A DNA stretch of 64,000 nt from Anticarsia gemmatalis (taxonomy: Eukaryota; Arthropoda; Insecta; Lepidoptera; Erebidae). A model generated the notes under the pieces. The model ran no database searches, was not told the origin of the DNA, and saw only the letters and a program-made list of their open reading frames with translations. The position numbers were made by a program, and so were the translations under genes. The DNA is taken from NCBI RefSeq assembly GCF_050436995.1, contig NC_134751.1, positions 4,154,001 through 4,218,000 on the forward strand. Reading direction: 5' to 3'. Positions 22,189-34,100 of this stretch are shown piece after piece. Every line of letters starts with the position of its first letter. Positions within the stretch are counted from its first letter, which is position 1.

Positions 22189-24084
22189 GCTGTGTATTCA
22201 TATTTTTATCTAATAGGTAATATATTTGTTTAACATAGCAATGAGATTACTCAAAGTATTTTTGTATCTTTTGTGTATGGAGTATATATTGGTTAGGGGA
22301 ATAAGGTTATGATTTCTGCGTAGCAAAATACTGTTACTGAACAATATTAGTATGGGATCCCGCTGTGCAAGAACATTTACCGAGCCGGTTAATGGATGAA
22401 AGATATTTTCTATTAAACAAAATATGTCAATAATTATATTGCTGATGGGTTGTCTAAGAAAATTCAGTCCAGAATATGATTTATTAACAATTTTTTTTAT
22501 TGCCCTGGTTCATGGTTCATGGACAAATTCCATTCCAATCGAATATATTAAATATATTGCGACTCCTAACAAAATTGTATATGACATTTAACTTCGTGTG
22601 CCCGAATATAGCAACAAGCAGCTTAGAAGACAAAAACTAAGCAGGATACCATCTTGGTGAACATAAGAAATACATATATTTATTTCGACGAGATAAAAAA
22701 AATCATGCGGTAAGGGGTTAATACGAGCGTAAGAGAGGTAAGAGCACTACTCTCATAAGTCTTTTTTTTAATTACCATGCTGCTATACTCGGACACACAA
22801 AAAGTACGTACTATACATAGGTATAACTGAATAATACAAGAGCTTAATATTTATACTAGATATATTTTGTACAAGGCAATGTGATAAATTAAATAATATT
22901 GAACTACACACATTGTTTTCATTTTAACAACGACATGTACCTACTGTGGTACTTTTTTCGAATTCGATTTAAGAAAAATCCAGCTTATGTCCAATCGTAC
23001 GTTTATTTCTAAACTAGTGCACGATCAAAGACTGGTTTGAGATGAAAATAATCGAAATTAACAGCTACAATTAGCGCTCAATGTTCAATCATGTGCTAGT
23101 TTAGAATTGAATTCAATGTGACATTATCTCGTTTCAATCTAATTCGATTCTTTCAAGAGTAAGCTGGCTGACTATTTTTCCGTGGATAAACAAACCCATT
23201 TTACAAACAAAGTTGGAGGATTTTTATAAAATTCAGGAAACGACACAAGATAATCGACAAGGTTTAGTAAGTACGTAAGGAATAACAATAATCACTGATT
23301 GCATGAGGACCTAAGAAGGTTTCCCGAGTTTTATTTGCGGAACGGTAATAATACTAAATCTCCTTGATTTCCTTGAGGAAAAGACTACACTCTAGTGCAT
23401 AACAATACTAATAAAAGAAAGGAACGCTACTAACCGCTTTACTCATAAACTTCGAGTAAGCTTCATATTCTAAGTAACGGCTCTTAAATGCGATGGAAAA
23501 TTAAAGGTTGCCGTTTCCCCGTGACCATCATTTCAAGACTTCTGAATAATAAGCGTAAATAATCGTTTTTTTGCGCTTACGTTGCAAACGCTGGCTGAAC
23601 TCTACGAGGTAAAAAAATAAAAGATACCTAAATCAATCATCCCCCAGTGAATATAGCTGGTTTAAAATCAACTCCTATTTTTCCTAAGTTTTACGCTAAG
23701 ACGGTCACGGTTAACTAGTAGTTAAAATATAAATTAGAAATGCCCTTTATATGTTTTACCCGACCGGGGAATCGAGCCCGGGATCTCATGAACAGCAGTC
23801 GGTTACATTATCGACCGCGCCGCAAAAGCAAAAAAATCTATCTCGTCATAACTGTCTTACAGGGTTTACAAAATTTCGTCAATTGCCTTAATACATCCAT
23901 ACACATGGACTGTTAAAACGTACAACATTATGAGTGCTTTATATAAATAATGGTGATTCTCTTAATGATCACATTTAGTGCATTAAACTGCAGCTGGTTC
24001 GAGGCTAATGACTGCAATAAACGATACAAATGTATTGCATGCAATCCCAACGGTTGGACATTTGACTAATTTGTTCATTTAAGA

Positions 24085-24310
24085 TCTTTAACGTTAAATT
24101 GTCGGTCCCGACAGTCGTTAACAGTAGTCAGATGGTTGAAAGTCTGACAACCAGTCTTACCGAAGGGGTTTTTGTGTTATAAACCAGATAACTGGGTTGC
24201 GGAGGTCAGATAGGCAGTCGCTCCATGTTAAATACTGGTATTCAGCTGCATCCGCTGAGACTAGAAGCCGGCTCCAAAATAGTTGGGAAGAAAGGCTAGG
24301 CTAATATATA
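24085..24310 (+). repeat. Dispersed repeat 'GATCTTTGACAGTCGTTAAC' family, second copy
   Basis: It has GTCGGTCCCGACAGTCGTTA, then GTCTGACAACCAGTC, AGATAACTGGGTTGCGGAGG and AAGAAAGGCTAGGC, the same order as the copy at 11955-12205. Confidence 0.62.
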
Positions 24311-25435
24311 CAGACATAGGGAGGGATGCGGGAAGCGAGTTAGCTTTATGCTATGTAGTGAAATTTAGTACGTTGGCATAATTTGCGAGTATGTGGTGAT
24401 GAATATTGGTTCCTTCATTAATCTTGTTACTTGAAGATACGGTGCCGAGTAAAGACTCATCCCATTTGCTTATTAACTTATTAAGCAATTATAGGATTCT
24501 CAATTAGACGCTAACGTGGCTTTGCAGAGGTATAGCTGTATTAGGTATATACGCTACAATACATACCTGTATATAGGCCTAGTGTAAAGTGTCCATGGTT
24601 TTTCATTTCAATATTTCGACTGTCATTAGTTAATTAAAATAATATTACCTAAAGGATGCCTTATACCTCCCCCATTCGAGAGGAGACCCGTGCCTAGCAG
24701 TGGGAAAGTTGTGACTAGGACTAAATTTTTATAGAAACATTCATTCACTATTTTATATTCTTGGGGGTGGAATCGATGTGAGTGAAAATCCTTTCTTAGT
24801 CGTCCGTCATAACATCTACTTGCAGTGGTTAAATTTCAGCCGGATCCGTCCCATGGTTTGGTCTGTGCGTTGATAGATCACTGTGTCAGTCAGTAACCTT
24901 TGAGTTGTATATATTTAGATAAATAAAAGCTCTTTACTGTCCCACTGCTTTGCAAGGGTTTCCTCGGGTAATGAGGGGGGCCTTAAGCCTACCATCCCGA
25001 GTCGACGGGATATTGCATACCTTCACGAACCGTTTCAAACAATTTTAGTATTTCAAGCTTGTAGCTTGCTTATAGCTAGCCGGTTCTCAGCAGTCGATAT
25101 TGTAAGAAAATTACGCTATTGGAATCGATATGTGTCGAAATGTAAAATAAATGGTCACACTACGAAACGTATGATGTACAAAACACAGGTATATTATGTG
25201 TACAAATTATGTGGGATTACCGTGAAATTACTTGGAGTTAATTCAGATTACGAGTTATTATCGCTCTGTGTACAGAACCACTTACTTGAGTAATTAGAGT
25301 TTAAGCAGTAACGACGGAACCCACGAGCTCCGTGTGATACGCTTTCAATGTCACGAAATTGTGTTTACGAATGAAATTGTTACCTTTCTTCTTATAAGGC
25401 GGGTCATCATATTTCTATATTATTTTATTAATATA

Positions 25436-25672
25436 CTAGCTGACCCGCGCAACTTCGCTTGCGCTTCCACATAAGAGAATGGGTCAAAATGTTCCCCGTT
25501 TTTGTAACATTTTTTATTGCTACTCTGCTCCTATTGATTCCGTGATGATATAACCTATATATAGCCTTCCTCGAAAAATGGTCTATCTAACACTGAAAGA
25601 TTTTTCAAATTGGACCAGTAGTTCCTGAGATTAGCGCGTTTAAACAAACAAAGTTTAGATATTAAGTATAGA
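25436..25672 (-). mobile_element. Non-autonomous Helitron
   Basis: It reads TCTATACTTAATATC on the minus strand at its 5' end and ends CGCGGGTCAGCTAG at 25436-25439. The 5' (GTTT)n tract is shortened. Confidence 0.82.
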
Positions 25673-25762
25673 TAATGAGTACAAAAGATTGGATGTTTCG
25701 ACGTTTGTTATTCAATAGCCCCGATAGGATTAAATAGATTTTAACGTAAGCAAGCAGACAGA

Positions 25763-26022
25763 TCTATACTAATATTATAAAGCTGAAGAGTTTGTTTGTT
25801 TGTTTGTTTGAACGCGCTAATTTCAGGAACTACTGGTCCGATTTGAAAAATTATTTCAGTGTTAGATAGCCTATTTATCGAGGAAGGTTATAGGCTATAT
25901 ATCATCACGCTACGACCAATAGGAGCAGAGTACCAGTAAAAAAGTTACCAGGTTAAAAGACGGGGAACATTTTGACCCATTCTCTCCTATGTGACGCAAG
26001 CGAAGTTGCGCGACTCAGCTAT
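25763..26022 (+). mobile_element. Non-autonomous Helitron, terminal CTAG mutated
   Basis: It starts TCTATACTAATATTATAAAG and carries the GCAAGCGAAGTTGCGCG hairpin. The end reads CAGCTATAG in place of CAGCTAG. Confidence 0.82.
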
Positions 26023-28789
26023 AGTCAATAACCTGAACCTTTTTACCCCGGGAGTCCTTGTTGCTCGAATATGTCCAGGCGGGATCTGAATGATCTGATA
26101 AACGTACCGGTAACGCATTGGATGATATTGGGAGTAAACAGAAGGAATTTCATCTAATATCAGGCAATGAAGAGTAACAAGTCTTTATCTTAAACTCAAA
26201 ATCATTAACAACGTCCTAACCTAAAATACTTAGTTAAGAAATATGTTCAAATGTTTGTGATACAAGAGTAAGAGCTAAAGTAAAATGACTAACGAAATAC
26301 TCGTACGTATCGTTCTACGTAAAGAGAAGTACTATAAAAAACTCCGCTTTATGTTATTTGATCAACCAAAAATAAGCAGATCGGAATTCCAAACACTTTG
26401 AACACACATAAAGTACAAGCTCTCTTGAATTATTAGACCAATGTGGCTTAGAAACAAACAGACCAAATTAAAACGGTAGCCAAACGTACATCTTAAAATA
26501 TATTACACGAACTGTCTACGCTTGATAAGGGTATAGCGGAAGGCACCGTTGTAACAAGTGCTTATTATAATTCAAGGACACACCTTTTTGTTCTTCGACC
26601 TACGTTTGGATGATTCGAAAATGAATTACTCGAAGGAACTGACACGTGAATTAATTGGAGAGCCTGAGATTTGAAAGGATATTTCGGTCTGGTTTATAAA
26701 ACTTAGATATTTTCTAACGTGATTTTCTACAGTCAGTGCTACAGTCCGACAACTTATTAGAGAGCCTTGGCTAGAAAGATTCGTCCAGGTAATGATAAAA
26801 AAAACTGCGTATTAGGTTCAATAAAGTATGGGTATGTATGTCGTTACTTTCCGAACTGGTGGTAAATTAACTTTAACTTTGACAATCGTTATTGCTTATT
26901 ATTTTTATTCCCTTACTTAAAACACGCTTAGACTTTTCATATTTAAGACGATTGCTACTTCAAATATTGCAAGGTAAATCAAGTTATTAAATCAACATAC
27001 CTACGTCAAAATGTTAACGAACTCCTAATAATGATAAAGTTAAATATTTTACTAAATATCACTTGAATTCTTAACTGCAACAAACAATATACATTGTTCT
27101 TGCAAACGTCAATTGCTTGAAAATTTAATATTAATTTCTAGAAACTTATAATATTATTTGAGCTGTCTAAAAGTCAGAGGGGGTGAAGGTGTCGGTGTTT
27201 TTCATTTGGCCGTTCCATCGATGTAAAATGCAGGCAAGCAAGCTAAATGTAAATTGTCTACTACGACCATTTAACCTTACCGAACGTTAATATAGACAGG
27301 GTCATTAATCTTCAATCTTGCATCGGGGACCCTTTAATAAGCTTGACTGCGGTACTCAAACTTTCAGTTTGCGGCGACAAATATTTGATATGTTGTGGTT
27401 TTCAAAGTTTTTATGTTTGTTGATTTAGAAAATTAATGCAGACTATTAACAGTTGAATTTAATTACGTCTTCTTTTAAAATTATTTTTTGTGCTCATCGT
27501 TACCAATGATTAAACCATTTTATATTTGTTTAATAATTTAGGTTCATTTGATGGCCTGGTCTTACCTAAGCTCATCTCATATCCGTGCTCATTAAAGGTA
27601 AAAAGTAATACTAATAAATAATTAGCCACAATATCGTGTTGATTGCGTCTGCAGTTTTTGATTACTACGACGTTACTCGGTCGTCACATTCCCATCTTTT
27701 TTACAACCGAAATAAAACTTCAATAAACAACCTATGGAAAAACCATAGTTTTCAATACAAAATCCTTTCTCGAAGTACGTTACGATTGTGAAGTAAAACC
27801 TTAGCAAGATCGTTGAAATAAACTGGCCCTTATATTTTATGACTCTCGGACACTTAAATTAATACTGTTCAGATTCTATGAGACGTGATAATAGCTGGAA
27901 ATATCAATAGAATCAAGTCTACTGTGAATGAAAGGAGAATTATGCAAACTTTGAGTCGTTAATATTCGGTAGATTGTAGAATACTGATATCTTATTGAGC
28001 TGGTAATATTTAAATGACGTTACAAAGGACCAGTTTCACAGCCGAGATGATCATCACTTATAAACTTTCGCGTTGCATGTATTAGAATAAGGGAATTAAC
28101 GCGATTACAGTCAGCCAGCCAGCGACCATCGAGTGCAACCTGCGTCGGAATGTCAGGCGTTCTATGGTAAAACTACGATAAACTGACACTAATAGAATAA
28201 TTACGGATAATACCATATTTATTTTGTGATCAAGCAAAACTAATCTAATCAAATCAGTCTATTTCTGCTGTCAATAAAAAAATAAGGTCACGTCTTTGCC
28301 TGTCAAAGGAAAAGTTTTTGAAATGTCAAATATGTCACTAGCTCGATAAGAGATCGATAGTATCGTATCGGTTTAGGCAGCCGTTACCGCACAGCTGCTT
28401 ACTTGCTGAAGCTTTGATTCCGATCACATAGGTATTGGCATCCTCTACTTACTTTTGTTACCTTTGTAGTGTAGTCATCGACCCCAACATGTTGGCAGGT
28501 AGCATGAATGTGGACTATTGCTGTGGCCTGTGTTGCATAATGCAGGAGTAGGTACCTTATTGATAATACTAAACAAATTTGTAGTGCGTCGCATCCTGTA
28601 ACTATCAAAAACCATGTTATGTTTCAACCATGTTTTTGAGAAAATAAGTACAAAAAGTTAAAAATAGATTGACAGTTGTATGTGTGTTGTGACAGAACAA
28701 TGACTTCAGCTACCATAATTTTAACTAGCAACACAAAGTTATAGTTTGTCATTTTAACTTAAACACGTACAGGACGTAAGCCATGCAAA

Positions 28790-29040
28790 AAGGGGAAAAC
28801 CCTTTTTTTTTCTTCAGGGAAATCCTTCGGGTTGCCGTAAAGTTCCACCCTCCCGCTAGATGCCCGCCGCGCTGGGACTGCGCAAACGGGGTATGTGGTC
28901 CGTCGTGGAGCTCACTAAAAACCTGACGTGTGTCCAGCCGCTTCCGCAAAACCGTGCGCAGCTATATGCTAGTACCGTAAGACGCACGCCATGCGCGGCT
29001 CGCCCCCCTACGGGAACTTCAGGGCGTAAGCCAGAAAGTC
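28790..29040. other. GC-rich block of unknown nature
   Basis: This block contrasts sharply with its AT-rich surroundings and holds an A/T homopolymer boundary (CCCTTTTTTTTTCTTCAGG). An open frame runs through 28860-29138 on the plus strand and another overlaps on the minus strand, but neither has a recognisable motif. It could be a retroelement fragment or a processed gene remnant. Confidence 0.35.
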
Positions 29041-30024
29041 AATTTCCTCTGAACAAAATAATACGAAATCGTAGTCCAAAGGAAAGCCCAATTTCTAAGA
29101 AATCTACGTGTGTCATAAACAGACAATGTTACATATAAACATTTATACGCGGTAAATTGAACTCGGTCGTACATATTAAAATTTAACAACGGTCGTGTGA
29201 ATCCCAGCTAAGTTCGGCCTCAATAAAACTCCCATTTCGCTATAGTATTATATATTCTCCCTAGGATTTCATAACGAGCGTGGTTCGTATCCAAACTTTT
29301 GGGAAAGGCTTTATGCAAACATTTTGTTTCACACTAACTAGTTATAATAAACAGTGAGTAGGATTTGAATCTGTTTTGCATTTGCATTTCCACTAGCTGC
29401 CATTTTCTTTTGGTCAATATTTTGGCCTCTAAGCTTCCTTTTAAATGTCTATAGAAACGTACTTCTTGGATCATGAAATTGTATTATAGTTAATGAATAG
29501 AAATATCCCGCTAATATTATAAATCCAACTAATATTATAAATGCGAACATTTGTAAGAATGTATGTATGGATGTTTGTTGCCCTTTCACGCAATACTACT
29601 AAACCGATTATGAAGAAATTTGGTATTTAAGTAGCTGAAGACCTAAAATAACATATAGGCTACTTTTTATCCCGGAGTTCCCGAGGGATTGGGATTCGCG
29701 GATGGCCTCTAGTAAATTATAAACATTATATAAGTATTAAGAATATGCAAAATGTTACCAAACTCTTCGTATCTGTATTGTAAAAAACGAATACTAATAT
29801 TTGTGAACCCGCGTGCCTTTGCTCGCGTATAAGTTAGGAAAATAATAGTTGACTTTTATCTTCATTTATTCTTTTATATTTATTTCTATCTTCTTCGATT
29901 ATTAGGACATTAGTCATCCGGGACAAGTAATTTTATATGTATCTACTGCACTAAGTACAAGTGCCATTTTCGCAATTTGTCTCGTTATTCACATCAAAGT
30001 AAATAAAGTTTTATATTGAACTCT

Positions 30025-30262
30025 CTCATCGTATGGTTAGTGGTCTACCTAGTGTCAAAGTTGTTCAAGCCGCCCGAAGGCCTTTGATGTGGCTTAACGA
30101 CTGTTATCTTAATTGACAACAACCGGGACCGACTTTTTACGTGTCCTCCGAAGCACGAAGAGGCCCAGTTCAAATACCACTATGTGGTCACCCATCTATG
30201 GAGTGACCGCGCCAACGTTTGCTTAACCCTCAGATCGTTTACCGAACGGTAAGCGCAAATGG
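30025..30262 (+). repeat. SINE-like repeat (CTCATCGTATGGTTAGTGG family)
   Basis: The blocks CATCGTATGGTTAGTGG, TTGTTCAAGCCGCC, CTGTTATCTTAATTGACAAC, AACCGGGACCG and ACCCATCTATGGAGTGACCG appear in order. Copies are at about 40645-40860 (+), 58698-58950 (+) and 54015-54252 (-). Confidence 0.62.
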
Positions 30263-30765
30263 CTGTGGGCGCCTCTATTAAACTTAATAAGGACGATAAT
30301 ATCCAATTCTGTGACCTTAATAGTTACCTTGCAGTTACCATAATAATCTCAAACAAGTTTTCAATATTGATTTGTAAACCTTGTACATTGATCTTGTTAT
30401 TAGAGCTCTATAGATGCCGGATATTTTGCTGTTTTTTTAAGCGTTTCATATCCAACGATAAAAAGGGAAACCCTATTACTAAGTTGTTGCTGTCTGTCTG
30501 TCACCAGCATGTATGTCGTGAACCGTGACAGTTACAGATATATCAGTAAAGTAATAATTTCTGTACCTCGATTCTCTACCACTATCGACTAACGACAACC
30601 GGCTAGCTATCGAAATTTTGACATTTAGAATGTATTGCCAAAATATCTCCTACGGCACCCGTCAGAGGCGCTCCCCTGCTTATTTCAAATACATACATCT
30701 TGTTTTCCTTAAATCAGCGCAAAGCTGCTCAGTTGCTTTTTACACTGTTTTGATTAAAAATTTAA

Positions 30766-31029
30766 TCTATACTAATATTATAAAGCTGAAGAGTTTGTTT
30801 GTTTGTTTGTTTATTTGAACGCGCTAATCTCAGGAACGACTGGTCCGATTTGAAAAATTATTTCGGTGTTAGATAGCCAATTTATCGAGGAAGGCTACAG
30901 GCTATATAACATCACGCTATTTACATCACGTCATTAGGAGGGGAGTAGCAACGAAAAATTATACAAAAACGGGGAAAATTTTGACCCATTCTCTTAGGTG
31001 ACGCAAGCGAAGTTGCGCGGGTCAGCTAG
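30766..31029 (+). mobile_element. Non-autonomous Helitron just beyond the 3' end of copy B
   Basis: It runs from TCTATACTAATATTATAAAG to GCGCGGGTCAGCTAG at 31029, 91 bases beyond the stop codon of copy B. It therefore may interrupt the 3' untranslated region. Confidence 0.88.
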
Positions 31030-31119
31030 TAAACTATAACGTCCTTTGATGGTAAAATAATGTAATTTATATAATAAACCTCATTGTTTCGATCGCCTTA
31101 TACAATATTAATACACAAC

Positions 31120-34100
31120 TTATGAATTGTTTCTGGGCATCAGTTTGACATGTACTCCATTCTTAGATCTGAGCACGAGATCGGCGCTGAGCTCCGGCTG
31201 TACGTGCGACGGTAGTATTATGAAGTGTTTGATCATCTCCGTCAGCGTCACCTTCAGCTCCATCATCGCGAACTTTTGACCTTTACAACAAAATATATAA
31301 ACACGTGTTACGTTCTGTACATTATATACATAGTTTCTGCGATTTTAATTCATGATTTCACCTAATATGCAAATACGACTTGAAGTTATTTTGTCATGAA
31401 ATAATTATAATTTGTAATTCAGCTTATGTAAGATTAAATTAAAATTAAAGTACTACTTGACTTAACTAATACATGTCATTTAAAAATGATAAACAAATCA
31501 CAGTGAGGGAATTAAAGAATAAGATTAAAAGTTCTTCTTGTTAACTCATACTTAGTAAAATGAACTTAAAGCACTATTTTGATATTATCACCTATACAGT
31601 TCCTGGGGCCGGCGCTGAACGCGAGCCAGTTGAAGGGGTTCTTCAAAGGAGTCTCGAAGCGCTCCGGCCTGAACTCGAGAGGGTTTTCAAACAACTCCGG
31701 GTGTCGCTGCATTCCGAATATATTGATAATTACTGAAGTGTCTTTTATGAGCTTCATACCTCCGACTTCTGAAATAACAAATGGTTTTGCTGTAGGTAAC
31801 AGAATCTATCAACTAATATCACAGTAGTTTCAACGGTTTAGCGGTGAAAGCGTGAGGCATGCACTCATCATTGGACTGGTATTAACCGACTAAGCAGAAA
31901 ATTAAAAGCAAGGAATTTCTCCTATTTGTCCACAAATAATATATGGATATATTGGTGATAAATAAGTTTTATAGTCGTTGGTAAAAACTGCAGTTCAGAC
32001 AGCCCCGGGATATTAAATGTAGCTCCTAGATAGCTGACAGACATCCTTATTGCATGTAAATAATATGAAGTTGTAAGTATGTGGTTTTAGGTGGTACAGG
32101 TTAAAGTTCTAAAGTTTTTATTTAAATAACATCTTCGTCTTATGACACGTGTTGCTTAGTTATGAAGGACGTTGTCTAAGGAAAAAGTTTTTATTTTTAT
32201 TTTTTGTAGTCGATCACGAAATATTTAAAACTTGTTATACGACCACAAACAGGAAACATTTAAGAATAACAACAAATAAGTATTTATAATACGATACACG
32301 CAATAATAACTTGTTGGTTGAAAAATATATCATTGATTGTATCATTAGAAGAATTAATTTGATGCACTTTTTTGTTTTTTTTTCTGAGTTGCTGTATGAG
32401 CTTTATCTTAAAACAAAGTAGCCTATGGCATTCTATGGCATATTAAATCCAATGTAATTTGTGAGTTAATCACGTAACTAAGTTGAAAGCTAGTGTACGT
32501 CAAATTGATGGCCACTATTCAGTACATTGCTGCTTTGACGTAATATGTTTACCACTGTTATCTTAAAGAGAAAGCAATGTACATTGTACAGCATAGCCGC
32601 TTTAGAATAGTTTTCATCTGAGATACATTATAGCCCCCTTGATCAGTCGTTTAACGTGACTGGCAGTTTAATTTCTTCTACGTACTAACCTTCTCGATAG
32701 CTACTCGACAGTATTAGGAACTCTCTTTAACTCGACTCCCAACATTCAGTGCTATCGAGTATTGAGAGGCATTGGCATTTAAAATGTTTTGCAAAAATAT
32801 TTTCTACAGCTTGCTGGATGTCGGTAGTCTAATATCCAAAGTTTGACAGTAAAAATGTACTCCCCAAAATAGTTCTTACGACGCCCATTAGAGGCGCTGA
32901 TCAGATTTTCATACAAGATTTCTCGATAGCTAGCTTGTTGTCGTTGGTCGATGGTTTAAGAGAATCGAGCTACTGATCGTATTACCTACCAATTCGTGAA
33001 AAGTATAATGCTCTTACCACAATCTTTGATTATTTGTCTTTGGATGAGCGGTACTGGCGGGTAAAGGCGCATGGATTCTTTGATCACCAGCTCCAAATAC
33101 TTCATCTGATGAAGCTCACTGAAATTGTAAAGAATTACTGATTAACTTTATATTTGAAATCATTCGTGAAAAATTGGTTCTTATAGGGCGGACAAATTTT
33201 TGCCCTTGCCGATTAGCACATCCAAGTGTCAAATGAGATCTAAATTATTAAATCTCGATACTTACGAAAGCCTGCTAACGTGTTTCAGATTTCATATACA
33301 CGAAAGTCTATTAAATTTTTTAATCCTTTGTTTAAGTACACTCGAATGCTGATATTTTCTAATATGAAAGAGTAAGACCTTATTTAGCAGTTTTTTTACA
33401 ATACACATTTATCAATCTGATCCAACTCACTTGTAAGTAGGGTCTCTGTTCATGTCATCTCCGAAGATAGTCTTGAGTTCGTCGTAGATCTTGTCCTGGA
33501 CGTCTCTGTGTTGAGACAGACAGAGCAGAGAGTACACGATACCTGATGTTGTCGTGTCGTGACCCTGTCAAATATATATTTCAATATTTTATATATTCAT
33601 CCGAAAACGCATTGCAGTCTTAGCAGAAGTGAAAACCGAAAACTTGACACTTATTTATAAAACGTAATGGATTCCCCTATTACATGGACTAAGATTACAG
33701 TAACATTTATATTACCTCTATTTACAAATCAGCCGAGGTGTTATAAAACAATGTCTTAGTTTCTATTATACTAAGACCTAATAATCATATATTATAGACA
33801 TACATACTAGAGGACTGGCCCGACTTCGTCTGGGTATAGCACAATTTTATCTGCTTTGATCTAAGAATTTTGATCCCATCGATCCGTAAAAACCTTGTTC
33901 TGACAATTACGAACATATTAACAGAAAGATTATTCATTTGGTTTTTTTTTTAAACTCTCGCGTTGCATGTTTAATGTAATTCCAGTCAGCCTGGGACCAC
34001 GGCGAGTGCAACCTGCGCCGAAACGTCAGGCATTTTAAGGTAAAATGCGTGTTCGCGTTAATTCCCGTATTCTATTATACATTATCCATTTGGGTTTCAT

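Larger units (their letters stand above)
22189..31119. other. Gene-free 8.9-kb spacer between the 3' ends of copies A and B
   Basis: No exon is recognised on either strand. Identified contents are a tRNA-like segment at 23755-23825 (-), a repeat at 24085-24310, retroelement tails at 24660-24712 and 24935-25060, Helitrons at 25436-25672, 25763-26022 and 30766-31029, a GC-rich block at 28790-29040, a worn Helitron-like piece at 29512-29712, a SINE-like repeat at 30025-30262 and MITE fragments at 30563-30672. The rest is AT-rich DNA in which I see nothing. No clear AATAAA follows the stop of A or B within about 60 bases. Confidence 0.5.

Noticed and set aside
25066..25293. Open frame with many Tyr and Lys residues near a retroelement tail
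   Set aside because: No motif of a transposase or host protein could be recognised.
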